Shown: positions 26,017 through 35,400, counted from the first letter of the stretch. The stretch is 64,000 bases of DNA from Sphingopyxis sp. OAS728 (GCF_014873485.1 NZ_JADBDT010000001.1:186001-250000), one strand, 5' to 3'. The notes: generated by a model not told the origin, from the letters alone. Numbers and translations: made by a program.

Positions 26017-26649
26017 ATGACTTACGCGGTCAAAGAGATTTTCCTCACGCTGCAGGGCGAGGGGGCGCAGGCGGGCCGCCGCGCGGTCTTCTGCCGCTTT
26101 GCCGGATGCAATCTGTGGACAGGACGCGAGAAGGATCGCGCGAAGGCAATCTGCCAGTTCTGCGATACCGATTTCGTTGGCACCGACGGGACCCTTGGCG
26201 GGAAATATAAGACAGCGACGGCGCTCGCCGAGGTCATCGCCGAAAGCTGGGGCGAGGGGCCCGACGACCGTTATGTCGTGCTCACCGGCGGCGAGCCGAT
26301 GTTGCAGGTCGACGATGCGCTGATCGATGCACTCCACGAACGCGGTTTCACGATCGCGATCGAAAGCAACGGGACTTTCCCGATCCCGCGCAGCATCGAC
26401 TGGATCTGCGTCAGCCCGAAGGCAGGCAGCGAGCTGGTGCAGACCAGCGGTGACGAGCTCAAGCTAGTCTGGCCGCAACCCGGCAGCGACATCGCGCGCC
26501 TCGCCGCGCTCGATTTCGAGCATCTGCTCGTCCAGCCGCTCGACGATCTGCACGCCGCCGCCAATGTCCAGGCGTGCATCGATCTGGTGATGGACGATCC
26601 GCGCTGGCGTCTGTCGCTGCAGACGCACAAGAATCTGGGGCTGCGTTAG
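26017..26649 (+). CDS. queE: 7-carboxy-7-deazaguanine synthase (radical SAM)
   Basis: A 210-residue radical SAM enzyme making 7-carboxy-7-deazaguanine. The start YAVKEIFLTLQGEGAQAGR is characteristic of QueE. The cluster cysteines are Cys31, Cys46 and Cys49, a CX14CX2C spacing instead of the canonical CX3CX2C, as known for some QueE enzymes. LTGGEPMLQ and ESNGT follow. It is in an operon with queC. Confidence 0.95.
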   Translation: MTYAVKEIFLTLQGEGAQAGRRAVFCRFAGCNLWTGREKDRAKAICQFCDTDFVGTDGTLGGKYKTATALAEVIAESWGEGPDDRYVVLTGGEPMLQVDDALIDALHERGFTIAIESNGTFPIPRSIDWICVSPKAGSELVQTSGDELKLVWPQPGSDIARLAALDFEHLLVQPLDDLHAAANVQACIDLVMDDPRWRLSLQTHKNLGLR

Positions 26650-26651
26650 GG

Positions 26652-26996
26652 CTATTCGCCCTTTTTCGCGGCGGTATCGGCGGCGATCGACCGTTTCGCG
26701 ACCGGCATGTCGACCGCTTCGGGATTCTCGTCGGCTTCGCTCGCGGGCTCAGCCTCATCGGCGCTGTCCGCCTCGTCGGACTTCGCCGCGTCTTTCTTGG
26801 TCCCGTCGTCGGGAACGCTGTTGTCGACCGCAGTGCCGTCGCTCGCCGCATCGTCGAGGATGATCATCGAATCGCTCACCGATCCGGGCTGGACCTCAAC
26901 TGCGTCGAGCTTGGTCGTCGATTTGCCGGCTGTGTCGCCGCCGCCGCAGGCGGCAAGGGCGAGCAGGGAGAGCGATGCGAGAAGGGTGCGGGTCAT
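26652..26996 (-). CDS. Putative lipoprotein
   Basis: A 114-residue protein with a lipobox LAAC at residues 14-17 after a short hydrophobic signal. The mature chain is low-complexity and strongly acidic (Asp, Glu, Ala, Ser). It is probably an outer-membrane or periplasmic lipoprotein with a disordered tail. It is downstream of lipB on the same strand, with 9 bases between them. No function is recognised. Confidence 0.7.
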   Translation of the reverse strand: MTRTLLASLSLLALAACGGGDTAGKSTTKLDAVEVQPGSVSDSMIILDDAASDGTAVDNSVPDDGTKKDAAKSDEADSADEAEPASEADENPEAVDMPVAKRSIAADTAAKKGE

Positions 26997-27005
26997 GCGG
27001 CGTTC

Positions 27006-27659
27006 CTAATCGCTTGGCGAAAGCTTGTCGAGAAAGGCCGGAAGCGTCTGGACCAGCGCCGCATCGACATCGGCGAACGACGCCGTCTTGCCCAGCGCGG
27101 CGAGGCTCGTCACTGGAAATTCGGCGATCCCGCACGGCACGATCCCGCCGAAATGCGCCATCTCAGGTGCGACGTTGAGCGAGAAGCCGTGCATCGTCAC
27201 CCAGCGTTTCACGCGGACGCCGATCGCGCCGATCTTCGCTTCACGGCCATCCAAGTCGTCGGTCCAGATGCCGATGCGGCCCTCGGCGCGGCGCGCCCCG
27301 ACGCCGAGCAATGCGAGCGCGTCGATCACCCAGCCTTCGAGCGCCGAGACATAGGCGCGCACGTCGCGCCCGCGCTGCGTCAGGTCGAGCTGGACATAGC
27401 CGACGCGCTGGCCGGGGCCATGATAGGTATAGCGGCCACCGCGTCCCGCATCATAAACCGGGAATTGCGGGTTCAGCAGTTCGGCAGGATCGGCGCTCGT
27501 CCCCGCTGTATAGAGTGGCGGATGCTCGATCAGCCAGATGCGCTCGCCCGCGTCGCCGGCGTGGATCGCGGCCGCGCGTGTGTCCATGTCGGCCAAGGCC
27601 TTGTCATAGTCGGTCAGGCCGGGGCTGATGGTCCATTCGGGCGGAGGAAGGGCGTTCAT
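27006..27659 (-). CDS. lipB: Octanoyltransferase LipB
   Basis: A 217-residue enzyme that moves octanoate from ACP to lipoyl domains. [21 protein letters not shown] holds the family signature (His80), Lys142 is in [10 protein letters not shown], and the catalytic Cys176 is in GGIVPCGI. The start [12 protein letters not shown] is chosen because the longer open frame lacks homology. It fits with the lipoyl-carrying dehydrogenase genes at 63 kb. Confidence 0.95.
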   Translation of the reverse strand: MNALPPPEWTISPGLTDYDKALADMDTRAAAIHAGDAGERIWLIEHPPLYTAGTSADPAELLNPQFPVYDAGRGGRYTYHGPGQRVGYVQLDLTQRGRDVRAYVSALEGWVIDALALLGVGARRAEGRIGIWTDDLDGREAKIGAIGVRVKRWVTMHGFSLNVAPEMAHFGGIVPCGIAEFPVTSLAALGKTASFADVDAALVQTLPAFLDKLSPSD

Positions 27660-27791
27660 TGCGCGCGCTATCTGGCGCGCCGCAGCGCCTTGCGCAAGGC
27701 CCTCCGCGCCGCTTGCCGACGGGGCTGGACAGGAGCGCCGAAGATCGTCACCTTCGGACAATAGAGAAATCGAAAAAATGACGGGGTATCA

Positions 27792-28538
27792 ATGGTAAAA
27801 TTCGACATGGGTGCGGCGTGGGACGACACCCTGCAGCTTCTGAAATCGCACACGGCGCTGGTGGGCACGATCGCTGGCGTGTTTCTGTTCTTGCCCGCGC
27901 TCGCGGTTGCATGGTTCGGGCCGGTGCCGATCGAGCCTGCGGCGGGGGCCGATATCAACGAGGTCATGGCGACGTTTCAGGAGAGTTTCCGGCAGATGAT
28001 CCCGGGCCAACTCGCCATCGCGCTCTGCTCGCTGATCGGTACGGCGGGCATTCTGCGGCTCTGGCTGTCGCGGGCCGGCGTCAGCGTCGGCGAGGCGCTG
28101 ACCTTCGCGCTCACGGTCTTTCCCACGATGATCGCGATCCAGATTTTGTGCGGCTTTGCCATCGGTATCGGCTTCCTGCTGCTGATCATTCCCGGCATCT
28201 ATCTTGTCGGGCGTCTTGCGCTCGTCGCCCCGGCGGTCGCCGACCGCGGCCTCTACAATCCGTTCGACGCGATCCGCGCGAGCTGGGATCTCACCCGCAA
28301 TAACGGCTGGGCGATCTTCTTTTTCCTTTTCCTCGTCGCGCTGGTGATCGTGATCGCGGCGCTGATCGTCGGCGGCGTCGTTTCGGTGATCGCGGGCAGC
28401 GAGCCGGGGTTCGGGCGGATGCTTGGCGGTTTCATCGAGGCCGCGTTCAGCACCGTCGGCAGCCTGGCATCGATTGCCGTTTCGGCCGCGGCCTATCGCC
28501 AGCTCGCGCTTCGGACCTCGTCGGACGTGTTCCAGTGA
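27792..28538 (+). CDS. Multi-pass membrane protein, paralogue 1 of 2
   Basis: A 248-residue protein with about six membrane helices and a central IPGIYLVGRLALVAPAVADRG, as seen in the YciC/GPDPase-membrane-domain-like proteins. It ends RQLALRTSSDVFQ. A second protein at 28649-29530 has the same layout, the start GAAFSETFAFLKANW and a similar ending RALAPRASGDVFA, so the two are tandem paralogues. Function unknown. Confidence 0.75.
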   Translation: MVKFDMGAAWDDTLQLLKSHTALVGTIAGVFLFLPALAVAWFGPVPIEPAAGADINEVMATFQESFRQMIPGQLAIALCSLIGTAGILRLWLSRAGVSVGEALTFALTVFPTMIAIQILCGFAIGIGFLLLIIPGIYLVGRLALVAPAVADRGLYNPFDAIRASWDLTRNNGWAIFFFLFLVALVIVIAALIVGGVVSVIAGSEPGFGRMLGGFIEAAFSTVGSLASIAVSAAAYRQLALRTSSDVFQ

Positions 28539-28648
28539 CGCGGGTCACCGCCAACTATAACGATGTGTCGCAAATGGGATGAAGCCGTCCGGCTTTGCCT
28601 GCCTTGGATGGAGTGTAAGAATCTGGTTTAAAAACAGGGGGAAGTGGC

Positions 28649-29530
28649 ATGACAAAAATGAGTATCGGAGCGGCCTTTTCGGAAACCTTCGCGTTTCTGA
28701 AGGCCAATTGGATGCAGATGCTGATATGGGTCGGCGGCGCTTTGGTCGTCGTTGGCCTGCTTGGCTTTCTGTTCCTCGGCTCGACCTTCTCGGCGATGGC
28801 GTTGGCGCCCAACGACCCGTCGCTCGTGATGGGCGCATTCGGCAAGATCGCACTTTTCGCGCTGATCGCTGCCGTTGTTTTCTATGGCGTTTCGATGCTG
28901 ATCTGGCGCGGCGGCATGCATCCCGGCGAAGCGCCGAATTTTGCTTGGGCGTTCCAGGCCGGGCCTGCGTTGGCGTTCGGCATGTTCGTGGTGATGATCG
29001 CGGCCTATATCGTCATCTTCGTCGTCATGCTCGTTCTGACGCTGATCTTTGGCGCAGCGCTGGGCGGCATGGGGGCCTTCTCTCCCGGCGCTCTTGAATC
29101 GGGTGGAGCCGGGGCGATCGGCGGTGGCGCAATCTTCCTGATGGTCATCGTCTACATCGGCCTGCTGGTTTTCATGCTGTGGGTACAGGGGCGTTTCATG
29201 GTTGCAGGCCCCGTCATGGCCGACCAACTGACGCGCAACCCGATGACCGGCCTCGGCGAATCGTGGCGGCTGACCAGCGCGTCGCAATGGACGATCGTCG
29301 GCTTCTACCTGCTCTTCACGATCGGCGTATTCGTCTATGCGTTGATCGCTGGCATGATCTTCGGCGGCGTCCTCGGCGCGATCCTGGGCGGTTCGATGGT
29401 CGGGGCGATCCTGAGCATGATTGTGATGGCGGCGCTCGTCTACCTGCCGATCATCATGATCTCATTCTCGATGCCGGTCGGCGTCTATCGCGCGCTCGCG
29501 CCGCGCGCTTCGGGCGACGTTTTCGCCTGA
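28649..29530 (+). CDS. Multi-pass membrane protein, paralogue 2 of 2
   Basis: A 293-residue protein with about six membrane helices and the RFMVAGPVMADQLTRNPMTGL segment that parallels the GRLALVAPAVADRG stretch of its upstream neighbour. Both end in a RALAPRASGDVF-like tail. Glycine-rich helices suggest a packed membrane domain. No transport or enzyme motif is seen. A strong terminator follows at 29556. Confidence 0.75.
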   Translation: MTKMSIGAAFSETFAFLKANWMQMLIWVGGALVVVGLLGFLFLGSTFSAMALAPNDPSLVMGAFGKIALFALIAAVVFYGVSMLIWRGGMHPGEAPNFAWAFQAGPALAFGMFVVMIAAYIVIFVVMLVLTLIFGAALGGMGAFSPGALESGGAGAIGGGAIFLMVIVYIGLLVFMLWVQGRFMVAGPVMADQLTRNPMTGLGESWRLTSASQWTIVGFYLLFTIGVFVYALIAGMIFGGVLGAILGGSMVGAILSMIVMAALVYLPIIMISFSMPVGVYRALAPRASGDVFA

Positions 29531-29555
29531 TCGCCGGTAAAGATGGGTGCAATTG

Positions 29556-29587
29556 GGGCGCTTCCGGAAACGGAGGCGCCCTTTTTT
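29556..29587 (+). terminator. Rho-independent terminator
   Basis: An 11-base-pair stem, GGGCGCTTCCG at 29556-29566 and CGGAGGCGCCC at 29571-29581 (one G-T wobble), carries a GAAA-type tetraloop region and is followed by six T bases. It ends the membrane-protein transcript on the plus strand, and hemF converges from the right one base later. Confidence 0.9.
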
Positions 29588-29588
29588 G

Positions 29589-30449
29589 TCAGTTCCATTT
29601 GGCGAGCGGCGGCAGGCTCATCAGGATCGCGTCGATATTGCCGCCGGTCTTGAGCCCGAACAGCGTCCCCCGGTCATAGACCAGGTTGAATTCGGCATAA
29701 CGTCCGCGCCAGATCAACTGCGCCTCGCGCTCGGCGTCGGTGAAGGGCAGGCCCATCCGGCGCCGCACGATCTGCGGAAAGATGTCGAGAAAGGCCTCGC
29801 CGACCGCCTGCGTCAACTGGAAGTTGCGGTCGAACTCGGCGTCATCGCCGCATTCGAGATGGTCGTAGAATATGCCGCCGACGCCGCGATGGACGCCGCG
29901 GTGCGGGATATAGAAATAATCCTCGGCCCATTTGGCATAGCGTTCATAGATGTCGGGACCGAAGGGCGCGCATGCGGCGCGCAGCCGCGCGTGGAAGGCG
30001 TCGGTGTCCTCCTGATACGGGATCGGCGGGTTGAGGTCGGCCCCGCCGCCGAACCAGCGCTTCGTTGTTGCGAGGAAACGCGTGTTCATATGCACGGCGG
30101 GGACGTGCGGATTTGCCATATGCGCGACGAGGCTGATGCCGGTGGCGAAGAAGGTCGGGTCCTCACCCGCGCCGTGGATCGACGCAGCGAAGTCGGGGGC
30201 GAACTGCCCGCGAACGGTAGAGACGTTGACGCCGACCTTTTCGAAAACCTTGCCCGTCATCACGCCGCGTACGCCGCCGCCGCCTTCGCCGGGCTCGAGC
30301 CCTTCGGCCTCGCGGTCCCATGGCGTATAGGCAAAGCGCGCGTCGCTGCCAGCCTCGGCCTCGATCTTCTCGAATTCGGCGCAGATGCGGTCGCGGAGCG
30401 ATTCGAACCAGCTACGCGCTGTTTGTTGCTGCGGGTCGAGCGAGATCAT
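29589..30449 (-). CDS. hemF: Oxygen-dependent coproporphyrinogen III oxidase
   Basis: A 286-residue enzyme of haem synthesis that converts coproporphyrinogen III to protoporphyrinogen IX with oxygen. Recognisable stretches are AGEDPTFFATGISLVAHM, WFGGGADLNPPIPY and GRYAEFNLVYDRGT. Its ATG overlaps the TGA of trmL upstream (ATGA), so the two are translationally coupled. The window also holds haem users: the bc1 complex and a haem peroxidase. Confidence 0.96.
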   Translation of the reverse strand: MISLDPQQQTARSWFESLRDRICAEFEKIEAEAGSDARFAYTPWDREAEGLEPGEGGGGVRGVMTGKVFEKVGVNVSTVRGQFAPDFAASIHGAGEDPTFFATGISLVAHMANPHVPAVHMNTRFLATTKRWFGGGADLNPPIPYQEDTDAFHARLRAACAPFGPDIYERYAKWAEDYFYIPHRGVHRGVGGIFYDHLECGDDAEFDRNFQLTQAVGEAFLDIFPQIVRRRMGLPFTDAEREAQLIWRGRYAEFNLVYDRGTLFGLKTGGNIDAILMSLPPLAKWN

Positions 30450-30904
30450 GCCGGAAAGCCTTTCGTTTGCCTGAGCGCTTCGGCGAGCGCGATGCCAGCC
30501 GCGACCGCGACATTCAAGGATCGAAAGCCCGCCTGCATCGGAATCGCGACCCGCGCCGCGGCCGCATCGTGCACATAGGGCGGCACGCCCGAGGATTCGG
30601 CGCCGAGCAGCAGCACATCTTCAGGCTGGAACGCGAAGTCGGGCAGGGGCGTCGCGCCCGCGGTGGTGAGCAGCACAAGCCGCGTTCCTGCGTCCGCGCG
30701 CCATTGCTGGAAGCTATTCCAGTCGGCATGGCGCCGCACATTGGCCCGTACGGCATAGTCCATTCCCGCGCGTTTGAGCGCGCCGTCGGAGAAGGGAAAG
30801 CCGCAGGGCTCGATGATATGCGCGGGCACGCCGAAACAGGCCGCGGTACGCAAGGTCGTGCCGACATTGCCCGCGATATCGGGCTGAAACAGGGCGATTT
30901 CCAT
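30446..30904 (-). CDS. trmL: tRNA (cytidine/uridine-2'-O)-methyltransferase TrmL
   Basis: A 152-residue SPOUT methyltransferase. MEIALFQPDIAGNVGTTLR is the family start, with LLLGAESSGVPP and the SLNVAVAAGIALAEALRQ knot near the C-terminus. It modifies position 34 of leucine tRNAs. The start at 30904 is the family start; a longer frame upstream is an unlikely extension. It is in an operon with hemF. Confidence 0.93.
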   Translation of the reverse strand: MEIALFQPDIAGNVGTTLRTAACFGVPAHIIEPCGFPFSDGALKRAGMDYAVRANVRRHADWNSFQQWRADAGTRLVLLTTAGATPLPDFAFQPEDVLLLGAESSGVPPYVHDAAAARVAIPMQAGFRSLNVAVAAGIALAEALRQTKGFPA

Positions 30905-31128
30905 GCACGGCCCATAGCCGCAGCGTCGCGCGGAATCGAGAGGGCTTGGCTCGACGCCTTGATACAGAAAGCGAAGCAAAAATTGCCTGTTGGCAAGCCC
31001 GGACAGTGCGGCTATCAGGCCCGCAATTCCCGGAGGGGCCGCCGGGTTGTGCGCTTTCGTGCGTGTGCAACAGGGGCGGCCATAACCTTCGAGAACTTTT
31101 GTTAGTTCACCCATGCAAGGGCAGTCGA

Positions 31129-31686
31129 ATGGCCAGTGAATCTGAACTCAACGCCGGTACCGAGGATGGCGTACGCCGCCGGGATTTCATCAATATTGCG
31201 GCGGTGAGTTTCGCTGGTGTCGGTTCGGTCGCGGTGGTGCTGCCGCTGCTCAACCAGATGAACCCGTCGGCCGACGTGCTCGCGCTGTCGACGACCGAAA
31301 TCGACATTTCGGCGATCCAGCCCGGACAGGCGATCAAGACCAGCTGGCGCAAGCAGCCGGTGTTCGTGCGCAACCTCGTCGCCAAGGAAATCGCCGAAGC
31401 CAAGGCGGTTCCGCTCGGCGACCTCCGCGATCCCGAAACGATCGACCAGCGCACCAAGCCCGGCAAGGAAAACTGGCTGATCACGCTGGGCGTCTGCACC
31501 CACCTCGGCTGTGTGCCGCTCGGTGCGGCGGAAGGCGAGAACAAGGGCGATTTCGGCGGCTATTTCTGCCCGTGCCACGGTTCGCATTACGACACCGCGG
31601 CGCGCATCCGTAAGGGCCCGGCACCCAAGAACCTGGTTGTGCCGCCCTATGAATTCAACAGCGACACCGTCGTGACGATCGGCTGA
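31129..31686 (+). CDS. petA: Ubiquinol-cytochrome c reductase, Rieske iron-sulfur subunit
   Basis: A 185-residue protein. [19 protein letters not shown] is the Tat-type signal anchor. The 2Fe-2S motifs are CTHLGC (Cys123, His125, Cys128) and CPCHGSH (Cys147, Cys149, His150); Cys128 and Cys149 would form the disulfide. It carries electrons from ubiquinol to cytochrome c1. It is first in the petABC operon, 224 bases from divergent trmL. Confidence 0.97.
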   Translation: MASESELNAGTEDGVRRRDFINIAAVSFAGVGSVAVVLPLLNQMNPSADVLALSTTEIDISAIQPGQAIKTSWRKQPVFVRNLVAKEIAEAKAVPLGDLRDPETIDQRTKPGKENWLITLGVCTHLGCVPLGAAEGENKGDFGGYFCPCHGSHYDTAARIRKGPAPKNLVVPPYEFNSDTVVTIG

Positions 31687-31699
31687 GGAGCGAGATAAG

Positions 31700-32986
31700 A
31701 TGAGCTTTCCCTGGGCCAAACCCTATGAGCCGACGCATCCGCTGATGAAGTGGATGGACGAGAAGCTGCCGATTCCGCGCCTCGTCTATAACGCCACGGG
31801 CCCCGGCTATCCGGTGCCGCGCAACCTCAACTATTTCTGGAACTTCGGCGTCCTCGCCGGCGCCGCGCTGATGATCCAGATCATCACCGGTATCGTTCTG
31901 GCGATGCACTATGCCGCGAACGCGAGCGTCGCGTTCAATTCGGTCGAGCATATCATGCGCGACGTGAACGCCGGCTGGTTCATCCGCTACGCGCATATGA
32001 ACGGCGCGAGCATGTTCTTCATCGTCGTCTATCTGCACATTTTTCGCGGCCTTTATTACGGTTCGTACAAGGCGCCGCGCGAAATGGTGTGGCTGCTCGG
32101 CGTCGTGATCTTCCTCCTCATGATGGCGACCGCCTTCATGGGTTATGTTCTCCCGTGGGGTCAGATGAGCTTCTGGGGCGCGCAGGTGATCACTGGCTTC
32201 TTCTCGGCGATACCGCTGGTCGGCGAGCCGGTGCGCGAATGGCTGCTCGGCGGCTTCGTCCCCGACAACGCCACGCTCAACCGCTTCTTCTCGCTGCACT
32301 ATCTGCTGCCGTTCGTGATCCTGGGTGTCATCATCCTGCACATCTGGGCGCTGCACATCCCGGGTTCGTCGAACCCGACCGGCATCGAGGTGAAGGACGA
32401 ACAGGACACCGTCCCGTTCCACCCCTATTACACCGCGAAGGACGGCTTCGGCGTCGGCGTCTTCCTGCTGATCTTCGTTGCGCTGACCTTCTTCAGCCCG
32501 AACACGCTCGGCCATGCCGACAATTATATCCCGGCGAACTCGCTTTCGACCCCGGCGCATATCGTTCCCGAATGGTACTTCCTGCCCTTCTACGCGATCC
32601 TGAAGGCCTTCACCTTCAACTTCCTGTGGATCGACGCGAAGCTCTGGGGCGTCATCGCGATGTTCGCATCGATCGCGTTGCTGTTCTTCCTGCCCTGGCT
32701 CGACAGCTCGCCGATCAAGTCGTCGAACTATCGTCCGCTGTACCGGATCTTCTTCTGGGTCCTCGTCGCTGACGTGCTGCTCCTCGGTTTCTGCGGCATG
32801 CAGCCCGCCGAGCAGCCCTATGTGATCCTCAGCCAGCTGGGCGCGATCTATTATTTCGCTCACTTCCTGGTGATCCTGCCGATCGTGTCGCGGATCGAAC
32901 GCCCGCTTCCGATGCCGAATTCGATCACCGAAGCGGTCCTCGCCAAACACGCCACCGACACCGCGTCGGCTTCGGCAACGGCCTGA
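31700..32986 (+). CDS. petB: Cytochrome b, bc1 complex
   Basis: A 428-residue integral membrane subunit with eight helices and two b haems. Haem-ligand histidines lie in helices with [18 protein letters not shown] and [20 protein letters not shown], and [19 protein letters not shown] is the Qo-site helix. [15 protein letters not shown] is the conserved PEWY motif. It oxidises ubiquinol in the inner membrane. Confidence 0.98.
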   Translation: MSFPWAKPYEPTHPLMKWMDEKLPIPRLVYNATGPGYPVPRNLNYFWNFGVLAGAALMIQIITGIVLAMHYAANASVAFNSVEHIMRDVNAGWFIRYAHMNGASMFFIVVYLHIFRGLYYGSYKAPREMVWLLGVVIFLLMMATAFMGYVLPWGQMSFWGAQVITGFFSAIPLVGEPVREWLLGGFVPDNATLNRFFSLHYLLPFVILGVIILHIWALHIPGSSNPTGIEVKDEQDTVPFHPYYTAKDGFGVGVFLLIFVALTFFSPNTLGHADNYIPANSLSTPAHIVPEWYFLPFYAILKAFTFNFLWIDAKLWGVIAMFASIALLFFLPWLDSSPIKSSNYRPLYRIFFWVLVADVLLLGFCGMQPAEQPYVILSQLGAIYYFAHFLVILPIVSRIERPLPMPNSITEAVLAKHATDTASASATA

Positions 32987-33017
32987 GCGCCGGACTTTAA
33001 TAGGAGCTGATACAGCC

Positions 33018-33830
33018 ATGGTTCGTCCGCTCGGTTTTCTCGTCGGTCTCGGTTTCATTACCGCGCTGGTGCTCGCGATCCTCACGACGCCGCTCAGCAA
33101 TGAAGCCAATGTCGCGCACGAGTTTCACAAACATCCCCGCCATCTGAAGCTGGCCAGCGATGGCATCGTCCTGCCGCATTGGGACAAGGCCCAGCTGCAG
33201 CGCGGCATGCAGGTGTACAAGGAAGTCTGCTCCGCCTGCCACAGCCTGCATCTCGTCGCCTTCCGCGACATTGCGGACCTCGGCTACACCGAAGGCCAGA
33301 TCAAGACCTTCGCCAAGGGCTTCCAGGTGCCGTCGATCAACCCCGACACGGGTGAACCGGCGACGCGCGACGGTCTGCCGTCGGATTATTTCCCGTCGCC
33401 CTATGCGAACGAAACGGCTGCCCGCGCCGCGAATAACAACGCGCTGCCGCCCGATCTTTCGCTGATCACCAAGGCGCGCGAAGGCGGCAAGGACTATGTC
33501 TATTCGCTGCTGACCGGTTTCCAGAACCCGCCGAAGAACCTGCCGGCCGAACTGAAGCCGGGCACGGGGCTACACTACAACCCCTATTTCGCGAACCTCA
33601 ACCTCGCGATGGCCCCGCCGCTGGCACCCAATCAGGTGACCTATGCCGACGGCACCAAGGCGACCGTCGACCAGATGTCGAAGGACGTCACGGCATTCCT
33701 CGTCTGGACCGCCGAGCCGAAGCTGATCAAGCGCATCCAGGTGGGTTATGCAGTCTTCTTCTTCCTGCTGATCTTCACCGTGCTGACCTATCTGTCGTAC
33801 CGGAACATCTGGGCCGACAAGAAGCATTGA
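33018..33830 (+). CDS. petC: Cytochrome c1, bc1 complex
   Basis: A 270-residue periplasmic cytochrome anchored by a C-terminal helix. The haem motif is CSACH at residues 71-75, with the methionine ligand in NLAMAPPL. Its uncleaved-looking N-terminal helix (VRPLGFLVGLGFITALVLAI) exports the domain. It is third in petABC, and apt follows 22 bases after the stop. Confidence 0.97.
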   Translation: MVRPLGFLVGLGFITALVLAILTTPLSNEANVAHEFHKHPRHLKLASDGIVLPHWDKAQLQRGMQVYKEVCSACHSLHLVAFRDIADLGYTEGQIKTFAKGFQVPSINPDTGEPATRDGLPSDYFPSPYANETAARAANNNALPPDLSLITKAREGGKDYVYSLLTGFQNPPKNLPAELKPGTGLHYNPYFANLNLAMAPPLAPNQVTYADGTKATVDQMSKDVTAFLVWTAEPKLIKRIQVGYAVFFFLLIFTVLTYLSYRNIWADKKH

Positions 33831-33837
33831 TGAGCCG

Positions 33838-33866
33838 GGGAGGGCGGCCTTCATGATCGCCCTCCC
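33838..33866 (+). promoter_or_regulatory. Hairpin with apt ribosome site in the stem and start codon in the loop
   Basis: GGGAGGGCG at 33838-33846 and CGCCCTCCC at 33858-33866 are exact reverse complements, a 9-base-pair GC-rich stem with an 11-base loop. The apt ATG at 33853-33855 sits in the loop and the GGGAGG ribosome site is in the stem. Such a structure could limit apt translation or work as a weak terminator of petABC. Confidence 0.55.
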
Positions 33867-34407
33867 GCCTCAGCCGGACCTCGACCTCGCGTCGCTCGTC
33901 CGCACCATCCCGGACTTTCCGAAGCCGGGCATTCAGTTTCGCGATATCACCACGCTGATCGGCGACGCCGCCGGTTTTGCCGAAAGCGTGCGTCGGCTGA
34001 GCGCGCTCGCTGCGGTGCACCGCCCCGACTTCATCGTCGCGGTCGAGGCGCGCGGCTTCCTGTTCGGTGCGGCGATGGCGACCGCCATGGGACTGGGCGT
34101 CGTTCCGGTGCGCAAGGCGGGTAAGCTGCCCGGCGTCACGATCGGCGTCGATTATGAACTCGAATATGGCGTCGACCGGCTCGAGCTGCACGAAGGTGCG
34201 GTGCTGCCCGGCCACCGCGTCGTCCTCGTCGACGACCTGCTCGCGACCGGCGGCACGATCCTCGCTACCGCGGCGCTGATGCGGAGCGTCGGGGCCGAGG
34301 TCGCCGCGGCGCTGTTCGTGATCGACCTGCCAGATCTCGGCGGGTCGAAGCGGCTGGAGGCCGCGGGGCTCACCTGCGAAACGCTGATCGCCTTCGACGG
34401 CGATTGA
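33853..34407 (+). CDS. apt: Adenine phosphoribosyltransferase
   Basis: A 184-residue purine-salvage enzyme forming AMP from adenine and PRPP. IPDFPKPGIQFRDITTL, VEARGFLFGAA and the PRPP loop VVLVDDLLATGGTI are visible. It follows petC with 22 bases and a hairpin across its start. The link to the bc1 operon looks like cotranscription only. Confidence 0.95.
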   Translation: MIALPPQPDLDLASLVRTIPDFPKPGIQFRDITTLIGDAAGFAESVRRLSALAAVHRPDFIVAVEARGFLFGAAMATAMGLGVVPVRKAGKLPGVTIGVDYELEYGVDRLELHEGAVLPGHRVVLVDDLLATGGTILATAALMRSVGAEVAAALFVIDLPDLGGSKRLEAAGLTCETLIAFDGD

Positions 34408-34417
34408 GTCGGGCGCT

Positions 34418-34870
34418 TCAGATTAGGCCGTCGCTGCGCCAGATGATCAGCAAGCCGGCTCCCACGATGACGTCGATCACGACGCACCAGGGCACATACC
34501 ATTGCGGGATCGCGACGAGCGGCAGGCGCGCGCGATTATGGTGCGCAAGATCCCAAGCCGCGTGGCCGAAATAGGCGAGCGGCAGCAGCACGGGCCAATA
34601 GAGTAGCCCGAGCAGGCCCGAAACCGCGAACGCCCCGCTGACATTGAACTCGACAAACTGGTCGCGCGGCGATCCGTTCACGACCGCGAAGCCGAAATAG
34701 ATGCCCGCAATGAGCGCGATCAGTACCGCCGCAAAGCCGAGCGAGGCGGGCGCGGGCAGAAAGGCGTGGGGGAGCAGCGAGCCGATGCCAACGGCGATAC
34801 CGGTGATGATCGGCCGCCGGGCGAATGCCGACAGGACATGACGATCGCTATGCAAAGGTTCGATAGACAT
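34418..34870 (-). CDS. Multi-pass membrane protein, hypothetical
   Basis: A 150-residue protein with about four to five membrane helices (ITGIAVGIGSLLPHAFL; AAVLIALIAGIYFGFAV; FAVSGLLGLLYWPVLLPLAY; VVIDVIVGAGLLIIW). Charged residues are few. It is converging with apt, 10 bases apart. RidA is upstream on the same strand. I do not recognise the family. Confidence 0.75.
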   Translation of the reverse strand: MSIEPLHSDRHVLSAFARRPIITGIAVGIGSLLPHAFLPAPASLGFAAVLIALIAGIYFGFAVVNGSPRDQFVEFNVSGAFAVSGLLGLLYWPVLLPLAYFGHAAWDLAHHNRARLPLVAIPQWYVPWCVVIDVIVGAGLLIIWRSDGLI

Positions 34871-34914
34871 AACCAGCCTCCCCACGGCTTCAGATGCGTG
34901 CCTTATGATACGCG

Positions 34915-35295
34915 TTAAATCGTTGCATCCTTCGTCGCCAATGCGATGGCTTCGATCTCGATCCGGAAACCGAAGTGAAGCGGGCCTGTGGGCACGACGC
35001 TACGCGATGGGCGTGTCGCCCCGAAGAATGCGCCATAGATGCTGTCCAGCTCGTCCCAGTCGGCGATGTCGCTGAGGTAGACCGTCGTCTTGATCACCTG
35101 CGACAATTCGGCGCCCGCGTCGTGCAGAACGGATTCCAGGTTCTGCAGCGTCTGTTCGACCTGATCCCTGAACGGTGCCGCCGACAACGACGTATCGCGT
35201 CCCGGCTTCAGCGGCAGCTGGCCGGAAATGAAGATCAGGCCTCCGCCCGTCGTGAAGGGCGAATAGTGCGGGCCAGCGGCAGGCTGTGAAGTCAT
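34915..35295 (-). CDS. ridA: RidA-family (reactive intermediate deaminase) protein
   Basis: A 126-residue protein of the YjgF/YER057c/UK114 family. GLIFISGQLPLKPG and the terminal FRIEIEAIALA are signature regions; the conserved arginine is in RPSRSVVPTG. RidA members hydrolyse enamine or imine intermediates from PLP enzymes. The start MTSQPAAG is likely; an ATG 33 bases earlier is possible. Confidence 0.88.
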   Translation of the reverse strand: MTSQPAAGPHYSPFTTGGGLIFISGQLPLKPGRDTSLSAAPFRDQVEQTLQNLESVLHDAGAELSQVIKTTVYLSDIADWDELDSIYGAFFGATRPSRSVVPTGPLHFGFRIEIEAIALATKDATI

Positions 35296-35341
35296 GTCGG
35301 TCGATCTCCCAATCGGCTGCGCTGGCACGATATCATCGACG

Positions 35342-35372
35342 CAAAGAAAAAGCCCGCGCCGAAGCGCGGGCT
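35342..35372 (-). terminator. Rho-independent terminator on minus strand
   Basis: AGCCCGCGC at 35351-35359 pairs with GCGCGGGCT at 35364-35372 around CGAA. On the minus strand the stem is followed by five or more T bases. It sits 28 bases beyond the eipA stop and should end the eipA transcript before ridA. Confidence 0.88.
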
Positions 35373-35400
35373 ATCGCCCCCGTGGCAAACGGGCTGGTTC

